Counted from the stretch's first letter, positions 34,210 to 43,576 are shown. The stretch is DNA of 64,000 bases from Oleispira antarctica RB-8 (GCA_000967895.1 FO203512.1:3533531-3597530); one strand, 5' to 3'. Notes: a model not told the origin generated them from the letters alone. Translations and numbers: made by a program.

Positions 34210-36171
34210 TTAACTATTTGTTGTGATGTCGCTATCACTACTTGCTTTCTTTTTGCTTTGATTTTCCATCACGGTTGCTAATAACGCGCCGACTGTGCTG
34301 CTCTTCTGAGCAACACCATCAATCGCTTTACCTAATGATAGAGACTTAGAGAAGGTATCGAAGAAGTGACCTTCACCACCCACGATATCAATTTTCGCTT
34401 TCTGAAGAGCCGTTGCCAGAACCTCGGCATTATCACTCGCAATCTCTTTGCTCGCATCCAGAGTAGCGATTGCTTCTTTAAATGCCGTTTCTAAGCTCAT
34501 ACGGAATTCTTCGTGATCACGTGCTTGCTCACTCATGCCGCCCATAGCATCGAATTTCTCAACCAGACCTTCGGCTTCTGCTTTAAAGTGCTCGCGAGTA
34601 ACATCAGCTTCAGCCAGACCCACTTCTTTAGTTGCCTTCGCTTCTGCACTGCCTTTCGCACTGATAACTTCTGCACCAGCCAAGCCAGTATCGCGTAAGG
34701 CCTTACCTTCAGATGAACCTTTCGCAGCGATCACTGCCGCTTCTGCCAAGCCTTCTTTTTCTAACGCTTCTGCTTTCGCTTCTTGTACTTTCGCTTCTGC
34801 TAAGCCACTTGCTGCTTGTTCTGCTTGCACACCTTCAGCCAGTTTCTTCTTAGATTCTGACTCTTTGGCGGAGGCTTCTAAATTAGCTTGTGCCAGGGTC
34901 GTAATTTCTACCGCTTTAAATTTAGCCGCTTGTTCTTGTGCTTCAGCCGCTTTCACTTGCTTAACTTTCAGCTCATCAGCATCACCTTCTGCCGCAAGTA
35001 CTTGTATTTGCTTCAAGCGATCTGCTTCAGAAACTTCACGAACTTCTTTAATACGCTCTTCTTCAATCGCTACTGTTTTGTCAACAACAACACGTTCACG
35101 AATGACATTGGCGATTTCTTTCTTTTCAATTTCAATTGCTTTTTCAGCTTCGATCGTTTGTAAATCAACTTCACGATTACGAGCAACAATTTCTAAATCT
35201 CTTGCGCGAGTTACTTTCTCTACTTCGATAACAACGGCACGCTGACGATTTTGCTCGGCGACTTCAACTTCACGCTTTTGATTTTCAGTCTGTACCGCTA
35301 AGTCTTGCTCAACTTGAATGCGAGTTGATTCTGATTTTCTACGCTCTTCTTCTTGTACTTTTAACGTTTCTGCTTCTTCTCTTGCACGAATAGTGGCTAC
35401 TTCTCGCTCTTGTTTCGCTTCAGCATCCGCTTCTTGGCGCTCTAGTTCTAGCATCGCTTCACGGGTTTCAACATTCTTCTTTTTAATCGCTAAATTCTCG
35501 TTTTGCGAGAGTTCGTTAGTGATTACATTTTGATTCGCGGTTAGTTCAGTAATTTTCTTGATACCTTCAGCATCAAGAATATTATTAGGATCTAGCGCAT
35601 GCTTTGGCGTTTGTTCAAGATAATCAATCGCTACATCTTCTAATACATAACCGTTTAAATCGTCGCCAATAACTTCGACAATTTTTTCACGGAACTGTAG
35701 GCGATTTTCAAACAATTGAACGAACTCAATTTGTTTACCCACTGTTTTTAACGCTTCCGAGAACTTAGCGGCAAATAATTCATAAACCGCGTCTTTATCA
35801 GAGGCACGATCAGCACCAATCGATTTGGCAACTCGCAGTACATCTTCTGAGGTTTCATTCACTCGTAGATAAAAAGCAACAGTGATATCCGCACGCATAT
35901 TATCCAGGCAGATCAAACCGTCTTTTCCGCGACGATCTACTTCTAAAGTAATCAATGAAACCTTCATTAATTCCTTTTTGTAAATCACGGGGATTACTAA
36001 AGCACCGGTAAAATGCACTTTAGGTGTTGAGCTCATGTCATTGACGATCAGCGCTGTACCCTGTGCTACCTTTATATAAAAGGATTGAAAAACGAATAAC
36101 ACCCCCATAATAATAACGATCGCAATGCCTACGAACGTTAGTATCGGCATTAATATTGATAGATCAGCCAT
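34210..36171 (-). CDS. Flotillin-like SPFH protein, YqiK type
   Basis: 653 residues: an N-terminal membrane helix (about 8-30), an SPFH/Band-7 domain (about 35-215), a very long Glu/Lys/Arg coiled coil (about 225-430), and an Ala/Gly-rich region holding three related units near KEGLAEAAVIAAKGS, DTGLAGAEVISAKGS and EVGLAEADV. YqiK-like flotillins form oligomers in membrane microdomains. The YqiJ-like gene directly upstream is the partner usually found with YqiK. Here PspA and the giant ATPase are in the same run of genes. The ATG start is clear. Confidence 0.92.
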   Translation of the reverse strand: MADLSILMPILTFVGIAIVIIMGVLFVFQSFYIKVAQGTALIVNDMSSTPKVHFTGALVIPVIYKKELMKVSLITLEVDRRGKDGLICLDNMRADITVAFYLRVNETSEDVLRVAKSIGADRASDKDAVYELFAAKFSEALKTVGKQIEFVQLFENRLQFREKIVEVIGDDLNGYVLEDVAIDYLEQTPKHALDPNNILDAEGIKKITELTANQNVITNELSQNENLAIKKKNVETREAMLELERQEADAEAKQEREVATIRAREEAETLKVQEEERRKSESTRIQVEQDLAVQTENQKREVEVAEQNRQRAVVIEVEKVTRARDLEIVARNREVDLQTIEAEKAIEIEKKEIANVIRERVVVDKTVAIEEERIKEVREVSEADRLKQIQVLAAEGDADELKVKQVKAAEAQEQAAKFKAVEITTLAQANLEASAKESESKKKLAEGVQAEQAASGLAEAKVQEAKAEALEKEGLAEAAVIAAKGSSEGKALRDTGLAGAEVISAKGSAEAKATKEVGLAEADVTREHFKAEAEGLVEKFDAMGGMSEQARDHEEFRMSLETAFKEAIATLDASKEIASDNAEVLATALQKAKIDIVGGEGHFFDTFSKSLSLGKAIDGVAQKSSTVGALLATVMENQSKKKASSDSDITTNS

Positions 36172-36224
36172 AACAATTACTCCATTTGTTTTTAAGTTTT
36201 AAGTTTATTTTTTATTAGGTTATT

Positions 36225-36887
36225 TTATTGCAGAAATTCTGCTTCAGATATTACTCGGTAGGCATGCTGGTCTTTAAGATATTGCAGCAATACAACACGA
36301 TCACCTTTTTTGAAGGTTTCGTTATTCATGGTTCTTGCTTTAAAAATCAATCCGGCTCCACCATCGGCTAAGAGCACTTCGCCAAAGCCAGAATCAAGAC
36401 GCAATGAACGTACGATTGCTGTTTGCCCGAGCACATTTTTTACCGTGTTTTTATTCATATTAGCAAACAAGGGCTTCAGCGGTTTAATGATCTGTGCCGT
36501 AATCAATACTGCACCATATAAAGAGCCAACGAGTATCGGTAAGCCTACGATGTATTCTAAGAAGCCATCAGGTATATACGGGAAGATAAGATACACGGCA
36601 AAGTAACAGATGAACCAGCCAAATAAGGCTAAGAGAGAGATAACAATGGTTAAAGGGACGCCATTTAAACCGAGCTTCAACAATAGCCCCGCCAATTGGT
36701 GCACACCACCGTCGGCATCGCCTTCTGGCATATCAACATCTAATACATCTAGATCAATGACACCTAACACCGCGACCAACCAATAAACAGCCGTCAGTGC
36801 TAATAAGAGAGTGAAAAATAGCGTCGGAAATGAAGCAATATTCTGATAGAAAGGATCCATCTTATCACTTAAAAATATCGCAAACAT
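36225..36887 (-). CDS. YqiJ-like OB-fold membrane protein (NfeD-related)
   Basis: 220 residues from the ATG at 36887, five bases after an AAGGAAG site; an earlier ATG at 36914 has none. Four or so membrane segments (for example VPLTIVISLLALFGWFICYFAVYLIFPYI, split across a loop) precede a C-terminal OB-fold domain (TAIVRSLRLDSGFGEVLLADGG onwards). It is the typical partner of the flotillin encoded 53 bp downstream and probably tethers or organises it in the membrane. Confidence 0.85.
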   Translation of the reverse strand: MFAIFLSDKMDPFYQNIASFPTLFFTLLLALTAVYWLVAVLGVIDLDVLDVDMPEGDADGGVHQLAGLLLKLGLNGVPLTIVISLLALFGWFICYFAVYLIFPYIPDGFLEYIVGLPILVGSLYGAVLITAQIIKPLKPLFANMNKNTVKNVLGQTAIVRSLRLDSGFGEVLLADGGAGLIFKARTMNNETFKKGDRVVLLQYLKDQHAYRVISEAEFLQ

Positions 36888-36992
36888 GTTTACTTCCTTG
36901 TGTTTGTTCACCATAAATATGGCGCACTATATTAACGAAATTTTAATCACTTAACAGCCGCTATTTTCTATTCTATTCATATTTATAAAAGA

Positions 36993-37679
36993 CTACTGTT
37001 TGTTTTTTAATCGTTCCAATACATCTTTGGCTTGCTGACCCTGGTTAGCAATACCTGCGTTGTGCAATTTATCCTGCAGAGATTGCTCTGAGGTATTAGC
37101 ATGAAGCTCTTCTGCTGCCTGCAACTTTGCAGCATTCAACGTTTGCTTCTGTTTAATTCGCTCTAACGAATCCATAGCCGTTTGTAATTTAGTATTGGAT
37201 CCTGCATAACGCTGAGATACCGATTCTTGCGCGCGCTGTACACTCTCGGTCGCTTTCACAGTATCAATCTGCTGCTTCAAACGCTTAATATTATTATCCG
37301 CAGAGGCAATGGCCGCTTTTAAACTATTAGCACTGGCAGAAAAACCATCAACAGCCTCTGATTCAGAGACCTGTAGATTTTCTAATTCGGCTATTTTTTC
37401 AGCAATCTCTAACGCCAATACATCATCATCTTTCTCTAAGGCCTTAATTGCATAACCTTCGTATTCTGTAATGCTGGCTTTTAGCGTATTAACCTTCTGC
37501 TCGGCGACTTTTTGCTGAGCAATAATAGCAACAAGACTTTCTTTGGATAGCTTCAATTCGCCTGATGCATCACGCACCTCTTGATCCAAAATTCGCAGCG
37601 CTTGTGTATCAACAACCGCCTCTCCTGCTTCATTCATGCCACCACGTAATGCCGTTAACATTTTTGACCATAAGTTCAT
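36993..37679 (-). CDS. PspA/IM30 family membrane-stress protein
   Basis: 228 residues, almost entirely coiled coil, with the PspA/IM30 form: N-terminal amphipathic MNLWSKMLTALRGG followed by heptad helices (LRILDQEVRDASGELKLSKESLVAII), and no membrane segment. PspA proteins polymerise on stressed membranes, maintain proton-motive force and resemble ESCRT-III. No pspF, pspB or pspC gene is present, so this belongs to a PspA branch coupled to SPFH and AAA+ proteins. Confidence 0.9.
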   Translation of the reverse strand: MNLWSKMLTALRGGMNEAGEAVVDTQALRILDQEVRDASGELKLSKESLVAIIAQQKVAEQKVNTLKASITEYEGYAIKALEKDDDVLALEIAEKIAELENLQVSESEAVDGFSASANSLKAAIASADNNIKRLKQQIDTVKATESVQRAQESVSQRYAGSNTKLQTAMDSLERIKQKQTLNAAKLQAAEELHANTSEQSLQDKLHNAGIANQGQQAKDVLERLKNKQ

Positions 37680-37704
37680 GATTGCTCTCCTAGATCTAAA
37701 TTAA

Positions 37705-38352
37705 TTAAGCCAATTCAGGCGTGGGTTGTTCGATTAGAAACTCAGCATAGGCTTGAGTTGCTTGTATTACGTTGTTCGCTAACATGTCGATTTCTAATAA
37801 AACATTCGACATGATTGAAGAAGCACTTAAAGCACCAAACATGTGATAGACCGATTCACCATTTGCCATGGTGTCTAAGCTGATGGTCGAAAGTGGGAAA
37901 TATTTATGGGTACGCAGTATGGCATCATTAAAGCCCGCCACATCAGATACCGCATCGACCGGCCACAAAACCGATTCAACAATAATCTGTTCGCCGACTA
38001 CGGTTAAAAATACCGGTAAGTCGCCAAAAGCTTTCATTTCTATAAAAAGCGAAGCGTCAATACCATCAATCAACTCTATCGTTGCTTGATTCGTTGAAAA
38101 TAGAGGCTCTTGCTCTAACGCTGTTTTTAAGCTCTGGCTTGTCCATAGCTCTGATATCTCATGTAAGTTTGTCATCACAAACTCTCCTTCCTTTATCGTT
38201 TCAACCAAATTGGGTTCACGTAATGTTTTCTCCGCCTGAGTCAGCAACCGTGCGTTCTCGGGACGAATCCAAACTTCCTTTTTTACCAGCCCTTGTTCTC
38301 TCAAGCGACGGCGAAATTCTCTTTGATAATGCGCTGATGTTTTTTGTGTCAT
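37705..38352 (-). CDS. YjfI-like DUF2170 protein with an N-terminal ribbon-helix-helix-like segment
   Basis: 215 residues. Residues about 60-200 are the DUF2170/YjfI domain found beside PspA genes. The first 48 residues are extra: HYQREFRRRLREQGLVKKEV followed by WIRPENARLLTQAEKTLRE matches the RxRLRxxGLxxVxVWVPxxxxxxLxxLA pattern of ribbon-helix-helix/MazE-like DNA-binding domains. The first gene of the cluster, with three palindromes directly upstream, so it may be an autoregulator. The ATG is 5 bp after the -10-like TATGTT, implying a leaderless message if that promoter is used. Confidence 0.8.
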   Translation of the reverse strand: MTQKTSAHYQREFRRRLREQGLVKKEVWIRPENARLLTQAEKTLREPNLVETIKEGEFVMTNLHEISELWTSQSLKTALEQEPLFSTNQATIELIDGIDASLFIEMKAFGDLPVFLTVVGEQIIVESVLWPVDAVSDVAGFNDAILRTHKYFPLSTISLDTMANGESVYHMFGALSASSIMSNVLLEIDMLANNVIQATQAYAEFLIEQPTPELA

Positions 38353-38357
38353 ACCTA

Positions 38358-38386
38358 AACATACTCATTACATGTAATGCCGTCAA
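38358..38386 (-). promoter_or_regulatory. Candidate sigma70-type promoter of the PspA/flotillin cluster
   Basis: On the minus strand TTGACG and TATGTT are 17 bases apart. The first palindrome fills the spacer, so an occupied site would block RNA polymerase. The start codon is only 5 bp downstream, pointing to leaderless transcription or another, more distant promoter. Confidence 0.55.
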
Positions 38387-38423
38387 GTATTACATGTAAC
38401 AAAATAAAAATATTACATGTAAT
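38367..38423. promoter_or_regulatory. Three-copy operator array, TTACATGTAA palindromes
   Basis: ATTACATGTAAT occurs at 38367-38378 and 38412-38423 and ATTACATGTAAC at 38389-38400. Starts are 22 and 23 bp apart, about two helical turns, so a bound protein would face the same side of the helix. No further copies were noticed elsewhere in the window. Confidence 0.85.
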
Positions 38424-38554
38424 AAATAAGTGAGTGCGATAGCCACCAGTAGGCACGCCGATGCATATCCTAGAATGAAGTGCTAGAAGGAACAACGTGA
38501 AATGGTTTAAAAGGAGAACTGAGGAATATATAAAGAAAGCGCTAATAGAATAAT

Positions 38555-38580
38555 GAGAAAAAGGCGAGAACAACTCGCCT
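38555..38580 (-). terminator. Terminator of the glucosylglycerate operon
   Basis: On the minus strand AGGCGAG and CTCGCCT pair around a 5-base loop and are followed by a T-run. It immediately follows the phosphorylase stop codon. Confidence 0.9.
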
Positions 38581-40349
38581 TATGAATTACTGATCCACAG
38601 TGTTTGATAAGGGGTTAACTGTACTAGCATGTCTTGGCGAGTCATTTCTGCGCCAGAGATAAGGTCATGCCAATCATCGGTACTGACCAAATTAATATCC
38701 GATAACATAAACTCTTGGGCCACATCACTGATATTACTGATGCAAAAAATACTCTGCTTTCTATCGTGAGACTGACGCCAATAAGCGAAAATAGAATATC
38801 CTAAATGAAGCGTAAACTGAGTCGCATTAGGATGAAACGCTTTTTGCTGTTGTCGAATGGCTAATAATCGTTTTAATTCAGTGAATACTTTTTTGTGATG
38901 GCTTTTCTCTTCAAGCAGCCCTTCCAGCTCATCGTATTGCCACTGATGTCTATTAATCGAGCGATTATGACCCGTATGCTCCATTCGTTGATAATCATTG
39001 CGCGTCGCCAACAAACTATGAACATAAATACCCGGAATGCCTTCTAAACCCAGCATAATCGCATGGGCACATATAAAGCGGTCGATTCCGAGTTCATCTT
39101 TGCCTTTTAACGTGCCTTGCAGCGCATCGAATAACGAAATATTCACCTCATACGGTTTTTGAATCGCTTCGCCTTCCTCGTTTTCTAGCGCACGCCAAGA
39201 AATACGACCACCAAAATCTTGCAAGGTATCGACTAAAACTTGGGTTTCATCATCCGCCAATATACCTTCAACCGGCCTTAGTCCCATACCATCGTGAGAA
39301 GCAATAAAATTAAAATAGGTAGTGCCCAACTGAGCGGGCGGCATACTCATTAACCAAAGTTTTAAATGATGACTGTTGCCAGTGATTAAGGTATTGATTA
39401 ATAAAGGTGGCAAGGCAAAGTTATACACACAGTGCGCTTCGTTGGCATTGCCAAAATACGATAGATTTTCGCGATTGGGAATATTGGTTTCGGTAATAAT
39501 CACCGCATCACTTTGCGCATGCTCAATCAATAATCTTAATAAGCGCACAACGTTGTGTGTTTCTTCGAGATTAATGCTTGATGAGGCAATTTTTTTCCAT
39601 AAAAAAGCAATCGCATCGAGGCGAAATATCCGTACGCCCATATCCAAATACTGACGAATAATTTTAATAAATTGTAATAAGACTTCAGGATTTCTAAAAT
39701 CTAAATCAACCTGGTCATGACTAAAGGTACACCACACGTATTGCAGCCCTTTATCGGTTTGAGTCTCTCTTAATAACGGACTGGTTCTGGGGCGAACCAC
39801 TTGTGATAAATCAGCGTCTAATGACTCCGTATAGAAGTAGTCATGACCAGGCCCCTCGCCTTTAATAAAATTTTGAAACCATAAACTGCGACTGGAACAG
39901 TGATTAATGACCAAATCCGCCATCAAGCGATAGTCCTGGCTAATACTTTCAATATCAGCCCAATCTCCCAGCGCTTCATTCACGCTGGAAAAATCCATCA
40001 CCGAAAAACCATCATCTGAACTGAAAGGGAAAAACGGCAGAATATGCACGCTGTTAATTAAGCCCTCGCAATGCTCATCTAAAAAATGCTTTAACGTAAT
40101 TAATGGTTTTTCTTTGGCTGCTAGAAAGCTATCACCATAGGTGATCATGACGGTGGTTGATTGATCCCACAAATCACTAGGACGCACTTGATCATGAGAG
40201 GCTATTTGATGGCTTTCGCTCTCTAATCTCATTTCTTGTAAAAGAGTTTCTGTCAGCATTTCAAACGATACGTTAATATTCGTTTCATGATAAATCATTT
40301 CTAATAAATGCTGGGTACGTTGCAATAGTGCGGAATCAAATATACTCAT
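38580..40349 (-). CDS. Glycoside hydrolase family 13 (subfamily 18) glucosylglycerate phosphorylase
   Basis: 589 residues of the sucrose phosphorylase-like GH13_18 type: [24 protein letters not shown] with the nucleophile Asp, an ITETN acid/base region and [12 protein letters not shown]. In a cluster that makes glucosylglycerate, the best-fitting activity is reversible phosphorolysis of glucosylglycerate to glucose 1-phosphate plus D-glycerate, as known for GgaP-type enzymes. The ATG overlaps the upstream gpgS stop (ATGA). Sucrose phosphorylase activity is less likely given its neighbours. Confidence 0.85.
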   Translation of the reverse strand: MSIFDSALLQRTQHLLEMIYHETNINVSFEMLTETLLQEMRLESESHQIASHDQVRPSDLWDQSTTVMITYGDSFLAAKEKPLITLKHFLDEHCEGLINSVHILPFFPFSSDDGFSVMDFSSVNEALGDWADIESISQDYRLMADLVINHCSSRSLWFQNFIKGEGPGHDYFYTESLDADLSQVVRPRTSPLLRETQTDKGLQYVWCTFSHDQVDLDFRNPEVLLQFIKIIRQYLDMGVRIFRLDAIAFLWKKIASSSINLEETHNVVRLLRLLIEHAQSDAVIITETNIPNRENLSYFGNANEAHCVYNFALPPLLINTLITGNSHHLKLWLMSMPPAQLGTTYFNFIASHDGMGLRPVEGILADDETQVLVDTLQDFGGRISWRALENEEGEAIQKPYEVNISLFDALQGTLKGKDELGIDRFICAHAIMLGLEGIPGIYVHSLLATRNDYQRMEHTGHNRSINRHQWQYDELEGLLEEKSHHKKVFTELKRLLAIRQQQKAFHPNATQFTLHLGYSIFAYWRQSHDRKQSIFCISNISDVAQEFMLSDINLVSTDDWHDLISGAEMTRQDMLVQLTPYQTLWISNS

Positions 40350-41572
40350 CGGGTCATAAACTCCTTATTATCTTCTTCTACGGCCTCGTATAAACGTTCT
40401 AAAATATCGGGTTTAGCACTGATAACACGATTCCAACTTGGAATAAAAGGCGTTTCCATTGGGTTATCTAAAAAGGCTTCTCCGCCTTTCATAATATTTT
40501 GTGCAAACAGCTCGACCGCTTTTTCTTCAGCGTGAATATCCAGTGTTAAGCCGTTCATCACGGCGTCGTTGTGATACGTTTCGATAAAATCGAGGGCAAT
40601 ACGAAAGTAGCTTGCCTTAATAGAGCGGAATGTTTCAGTATTAAACGTTTTGCCATGAGTCGCTAGTTTTCTAAATAACGCTTTAGAGATATCGATGGAC
40701 ATTTTAGACAAGCCACCTTGATCATCCTCTAACGATAGGTCTTGATGCTTATGGTCATATACATCCGCAATATCGACTTGGCACAAACGATTATTGGCAT
40801 AGTTTCTGTGCATTTCAGACAATACGCCAATCTCCAATCCCCAATCACTAGGAATACGAATATCATTTAAAACGTCTTTACGAAAAGAGAACTCACCCGC
40901 TAATGGATAGCGAAAGCTGTCCATAAACTGCAAGTATTCCATCTCGCCAAAAACTTTTTTTAAGGCGCGTAATAATGGCGTCACTAATAATCGGCTAACA
41001 CGGCCATTAATTTTTCCATCAGCGACCCGCGCATAAAATCCTTTACAGAACTCATAATTGAATTGTGGATTGGCAACGGGATAAATTAAGCGCGCGAGTA
41101 ATTCTCTGTCGTAAGTCACAATATCACAGTCGTGCAGCGCCACCGATTCAGAACGGTTAGATGCGAGGGTATAGCCCATGCAATACCAAACATTGCGCCC
41201 TTTCCCCAGCTCTTTAGGGGCGAGATTGAGCGCTTGCAATTCAGCATCTAGCGCTTGTAATCTTGGGCCTTCGTTCCACAAAACCCGATGATGCTGAGGT
41301 AATGCTCCAAAGAATTTTAGTGCATAACGATATTGCTCTTCATCGGCTCGGTCTAATCCAATAACAATTTCACTGAGGTAATCAGCACCTTCTAGGTGTT
41401 TGACAATATTAGGCAATGCATCGCCTTCTAGCTCTGAAAATAGCGACGGTAAAATTAATGACATCGGGCGTTTCTTACTAAACTCTCTTAGTTCGCTTTC
41501 AATATCTTCAACAGGTCGATGCGCTAAATTATGTAACGTCGTTACTATGCCATTTTGATAAAAATCAGCCAT
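40346..41572 (-). CDS. gpgS: Glucosyl-3-phosphoglycerate synthase (GT81)
   Basis: 408 residues of the GT-A type retaining glycosyltransferase family: [19 protein letters not shown] near the N-terminus, [15 protein letters not shown], and the metal-binding [11 protein letters not shown]. It joins NDP-glucose with 3-phosphoglycerate to form glucosyl-3-phosphoglycerate, the precursor of glucosylglycerate, an osmolyte used under salt and nitrogen stress. The phosphatase, kinase and phosphorylase genes adjoin it. Confidence 0.9.
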   Translation of the reverse strand: MADFYQNGIVTTLHNLAHRPVEDIESELREFSKKRPMSLILPSLFSELEGDALPNIVKHLEGADYLSEIVIGLDRADEEQYRYALKFFGALPQHHRVLWNEGPRLQALDAELQALNLAPKELGKGRNVWYCMGYTLASNRSESVALHDCDIVTYDRELLARLIYPVANPQFNYEFCKGFYARVADGKINGRVSRLLVTPLLRALKKVFGEMEYLQFMDSFRYPLAGEFSFRKDVLNDIRIPSDWGLEIGVLSEMHRNYANNRLCQVDIADVYDHKHQDLSLEDDQGGLSKMSIDISKALFRKLATHGKTFNTETFRSIKASYFRIALDFIETYHNDAVMNGLTLDIHAEEKAVELFAQNIMKGGEAFLDNPMETPFIPSWNRVISAKPDILERLYEAVEEDNKEFMTR

Positions 41573-41598
41573 TATACTTCCTTATTTTAATTATAAAT

Positions 41599-42432
41599 TT
41601 ATAAGATTTTGCGTAATCCAGCATTCCAGCCTCTAGGCCCAAATTCTTCTGAGATAAAGAAACCGTGTGTCCTTTTTAGTTTGGGAGATTCGTGTACAGG
41701 AGAGCGTATGATAAGTGCTAGGTCTGCTTGTTCTAACATCGCAATGTCATTACCACTATCACCAATAGCAATGGTTTTAGTTGTTGGCAGATTTCGTTGT
41801 TTTTTATATTCAGCGGCCAGCCAAACAAGAGCCTGACCTTTATTACAGGCGCCGCTTAAATGCAGAAAACGTCCACCTTGTAAGACATGACCACCTTGGT
41901 CTTCTAACCACAATATAAATTCATGTTTGGCCTTATCGACCCCCAACCATGTAATCGGTTCACCAAATTCTCTTTGATTCGCTTGCTGTGCTTGCTCAAG
42001 AGATAAACCCGTTAACTGGGCAATCACTTCTTCCTTCATCACAGAGAAATGACTGAAGCTGTGCGGAAAAATAAGTTTGGCTTTCTCAAGAATGGCTAGC
42101 CAATAACTTCTTTCTTGGCAGAAGCGAAATATCCAAAATCCATCGGTCTCGATACAGCCTTCTGGCTTGGTCGTAAAATACCCCTGAGGAATAAAAACCG
42201 CCGCGCCATTTTCGATAATGAAGGGATGCGGGTTGTTTAACTCTGCACGCAGGGATAATACTTCTGCACGAGTTTTGCTCGTCGTTAAAATGACGGGGAT
42301 TTGGTCTTGTTCTAGCTCACCTAAAAGCCCATCCGCGGCTTTATGGCTGTAACTATCGTGGTCTAATAAAGAACCGTCTAAGTCAGTAAAAATAATCCAG
42401 TTATTGCTCACTTTATTCATATCGTCATTCAT
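41599..42432 (-). CDS. HAD-family glucosyl/mannosyl-3-phosphoglycerate phosphatase
   Basis: 277 residues. Motif I FTDLDGSLLDHD, an SKTRAEV motif II region, and AIGDSGNDIAML (motif IV) are those of the MPGP/YedP HAD-IIB subfamily. It most likely removes phosphate from glucosyl-3-phosphoglycerate to give glucosylglycerate. It follows the kinase gene by 2 bp and precedes gpgS by 26 bp. Confidence 0.88.
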   Translation of the reverse strand: MNDDMNKVSNNWIIFTDLDGSLLDHDSYSHKAADGLLGELEQDQIPVILTTSKTRAEVLSLRAELNNPHPFIIENGAAVFIPQGYFTTKPEGCIETDGFWIFRFCQERSYWLAILEKAKLIFPHSFSHFSVMKEEVIAQLTGLSLEQAQQANQREFGEPITWLGVDKAKHEFILWLEDQGGHVLQGGRFLHLSGACNKGQALVWLAAEYKKQRNLPTTKTIAIGDSGNDIAMLEQADLALIIRSPVHESPKLKRTHGFFISEEFGPRGWNAGLRKIL

Positions 42433-42434
42433 CG

Positions 42435-43394
42435 CTACAGCCCTTTCAATGTCACATCACGCTGACCAAAGCGAGGATCACCTGGCAAAGGGTTTGGCGC
42501 CTGATAAGCCACCACTTGACGCTTATGCGTGAGCTGAAATAAATGCTGACAATTTTGAGGAAGATATTTCAAAGCATGACGAGTAAGACGTTCGTAATGT
42601 TGAATAAACTGTCGAATTTCTTCTGCTGGCATAATATGATTATTTTTAGATGTATCGTCCTTTAGCGCTTCTTCTTTTAAAGCCACCTCTTGCGTTAACT
42701 TCTGCTCTTGCTCTAGGCGCCATTGATAGACGCAACTAAAGCTTGGCGCTTGCAACATAATAAGACGATCAATGAGCTGCCATAACTCCGGATAATTGGT
42801 CACTAACTGTTGATTAATATAATTACGCCATTTTCCCTGCGGGTCTCTCAGCGATTCCAGCTCATTAACCGGTTCTAATAAAACTTCTTCTGCCTCTGCG
42901 GTAATACCGACACACCAACCTTCCAGAATAATAATATCAAGCGGGGTTTCAACATGCGGCCACTCTGTTTTGGGTAAGCGGTCGTCTTGAGCCTTGTTGA
43001 ACTTTGGCACTTTAACGTCGCCATTATCTTGAGATAGCTGCTGCAGTGTTTCGAGTGCAAGTTCTAAATCGTGAGTCCCGGGTACTCCCCGTGTAGAAAA
43101 AAGCGGATGCACATCCGTTGCCAACTGCTGCCGCTGCTGGCGGGTTAAATAAAAATCATCAATAGAGATCGCAATAGACCTCAGCCCCTTGGCCTGAAGG
43201 CAAGTGCATAAATAATCAGCAAGTGTCGTTTTGCCTGATCCTTGGCAACCATTAATACCGACCACTAATGTTCGCCCTGCACTATAATGGTGCCCAATTA
43301 AGGTTTCGACGATTGGGTCAAACCAAATTGATGCTTGCTGTAGATAGTATTCGGGCAAGCTGTTCCTTGTGATAAACCCACGTATTGCGCCCAT
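42435..43394 (-). CDS. D-glycerate 3-kinase
   Basis: 319 residues from the ATG at 43394 with GAGG five bases before; a GTG two codons upstream is possible. The P-loop NGCQGSGKTTLADYL and the conserved ISIDDFYLTRQQRQQLA and RGVPGTHDLELALETL stretches are those of the plant-type GLYK/YggC-like glycerate kinases. It converts D-glycerate, released from glucosylglycerate by the phosphorylase, to 3-phosphoglycerate and so closes the loop. First gene of the minus-strand operon, divergent from pstS. Confidence 0.88.
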   Translation of the reverse strand: MGAIRGFITRNSLPEYYLQQASIWFDPIVETLIGHHYSAGRTLVVGINGCQGSGKTTLADYLCTCLQAKGLRSIAISIDDFYLTRQQRQQLATDVHPLFSTRGVPGTHDLELALETLQQLSQDNGDVKVPKFNKAQDDRLPKTEWPHVETPLDIIILEGWCVGITAEAEEVLLEPVNELESLRDPQGKWRNYINQQLVTNYPELWQLIDRLIMLQAPSFSCVYQWRLEQEQKLTQEVALKEEALKDDTSKNNHIMPAEEIRQFIQHYERLTRHALKYLPQNCQHLFQLTHKRQVVAYQAPNPLPGDPRFGQRDVTLKGL

Positions 43395-43538
43395 AAGCAC
43401 CTCAAAACTATGATTTGGTTATTGTGTTCTAAATGGGTTACAGCAGGATCCATACCCTTTTTATAAAAAAGGTTAAATGATTTTTATCTTTGATCTAAAT
43501 ACGACTGTTACTTAATAACAGAGGGGCTAAAGTACTGA

Positions 43539-43556
43539 ATGTCATAAATATGAAAT
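43539..43556. promoter_or_regulatory. Pho-box-like site 1 before pstS
   Basis: The 18 bases match the PhoB consensus CTGTCATAWAWCTGTCAY at 14 positions (the ATGTCATAAATATG portion is strongest). Located between the glycerate kinase and pstS genes. Confidence 0.5.
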
Positions 43557-43576
43557 CATTTTGCAATATTTCACTC

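Noticed and set aside
34535-35245. Long plus-strand open frame of 236 codons
   Set aside because: It lies wholly antisense to the flotillin coiled-coil region; the Ala/Ser-rich composition is an artefact of reading the Glu/Lys/Ala-rich gene backwards.
38367-38423. Three palindromes considered as a short CRISPR array
   Set aside because: Units are 12 bp and spacers 10-11 bp, far below CRISPR sizes; fits an operator array.
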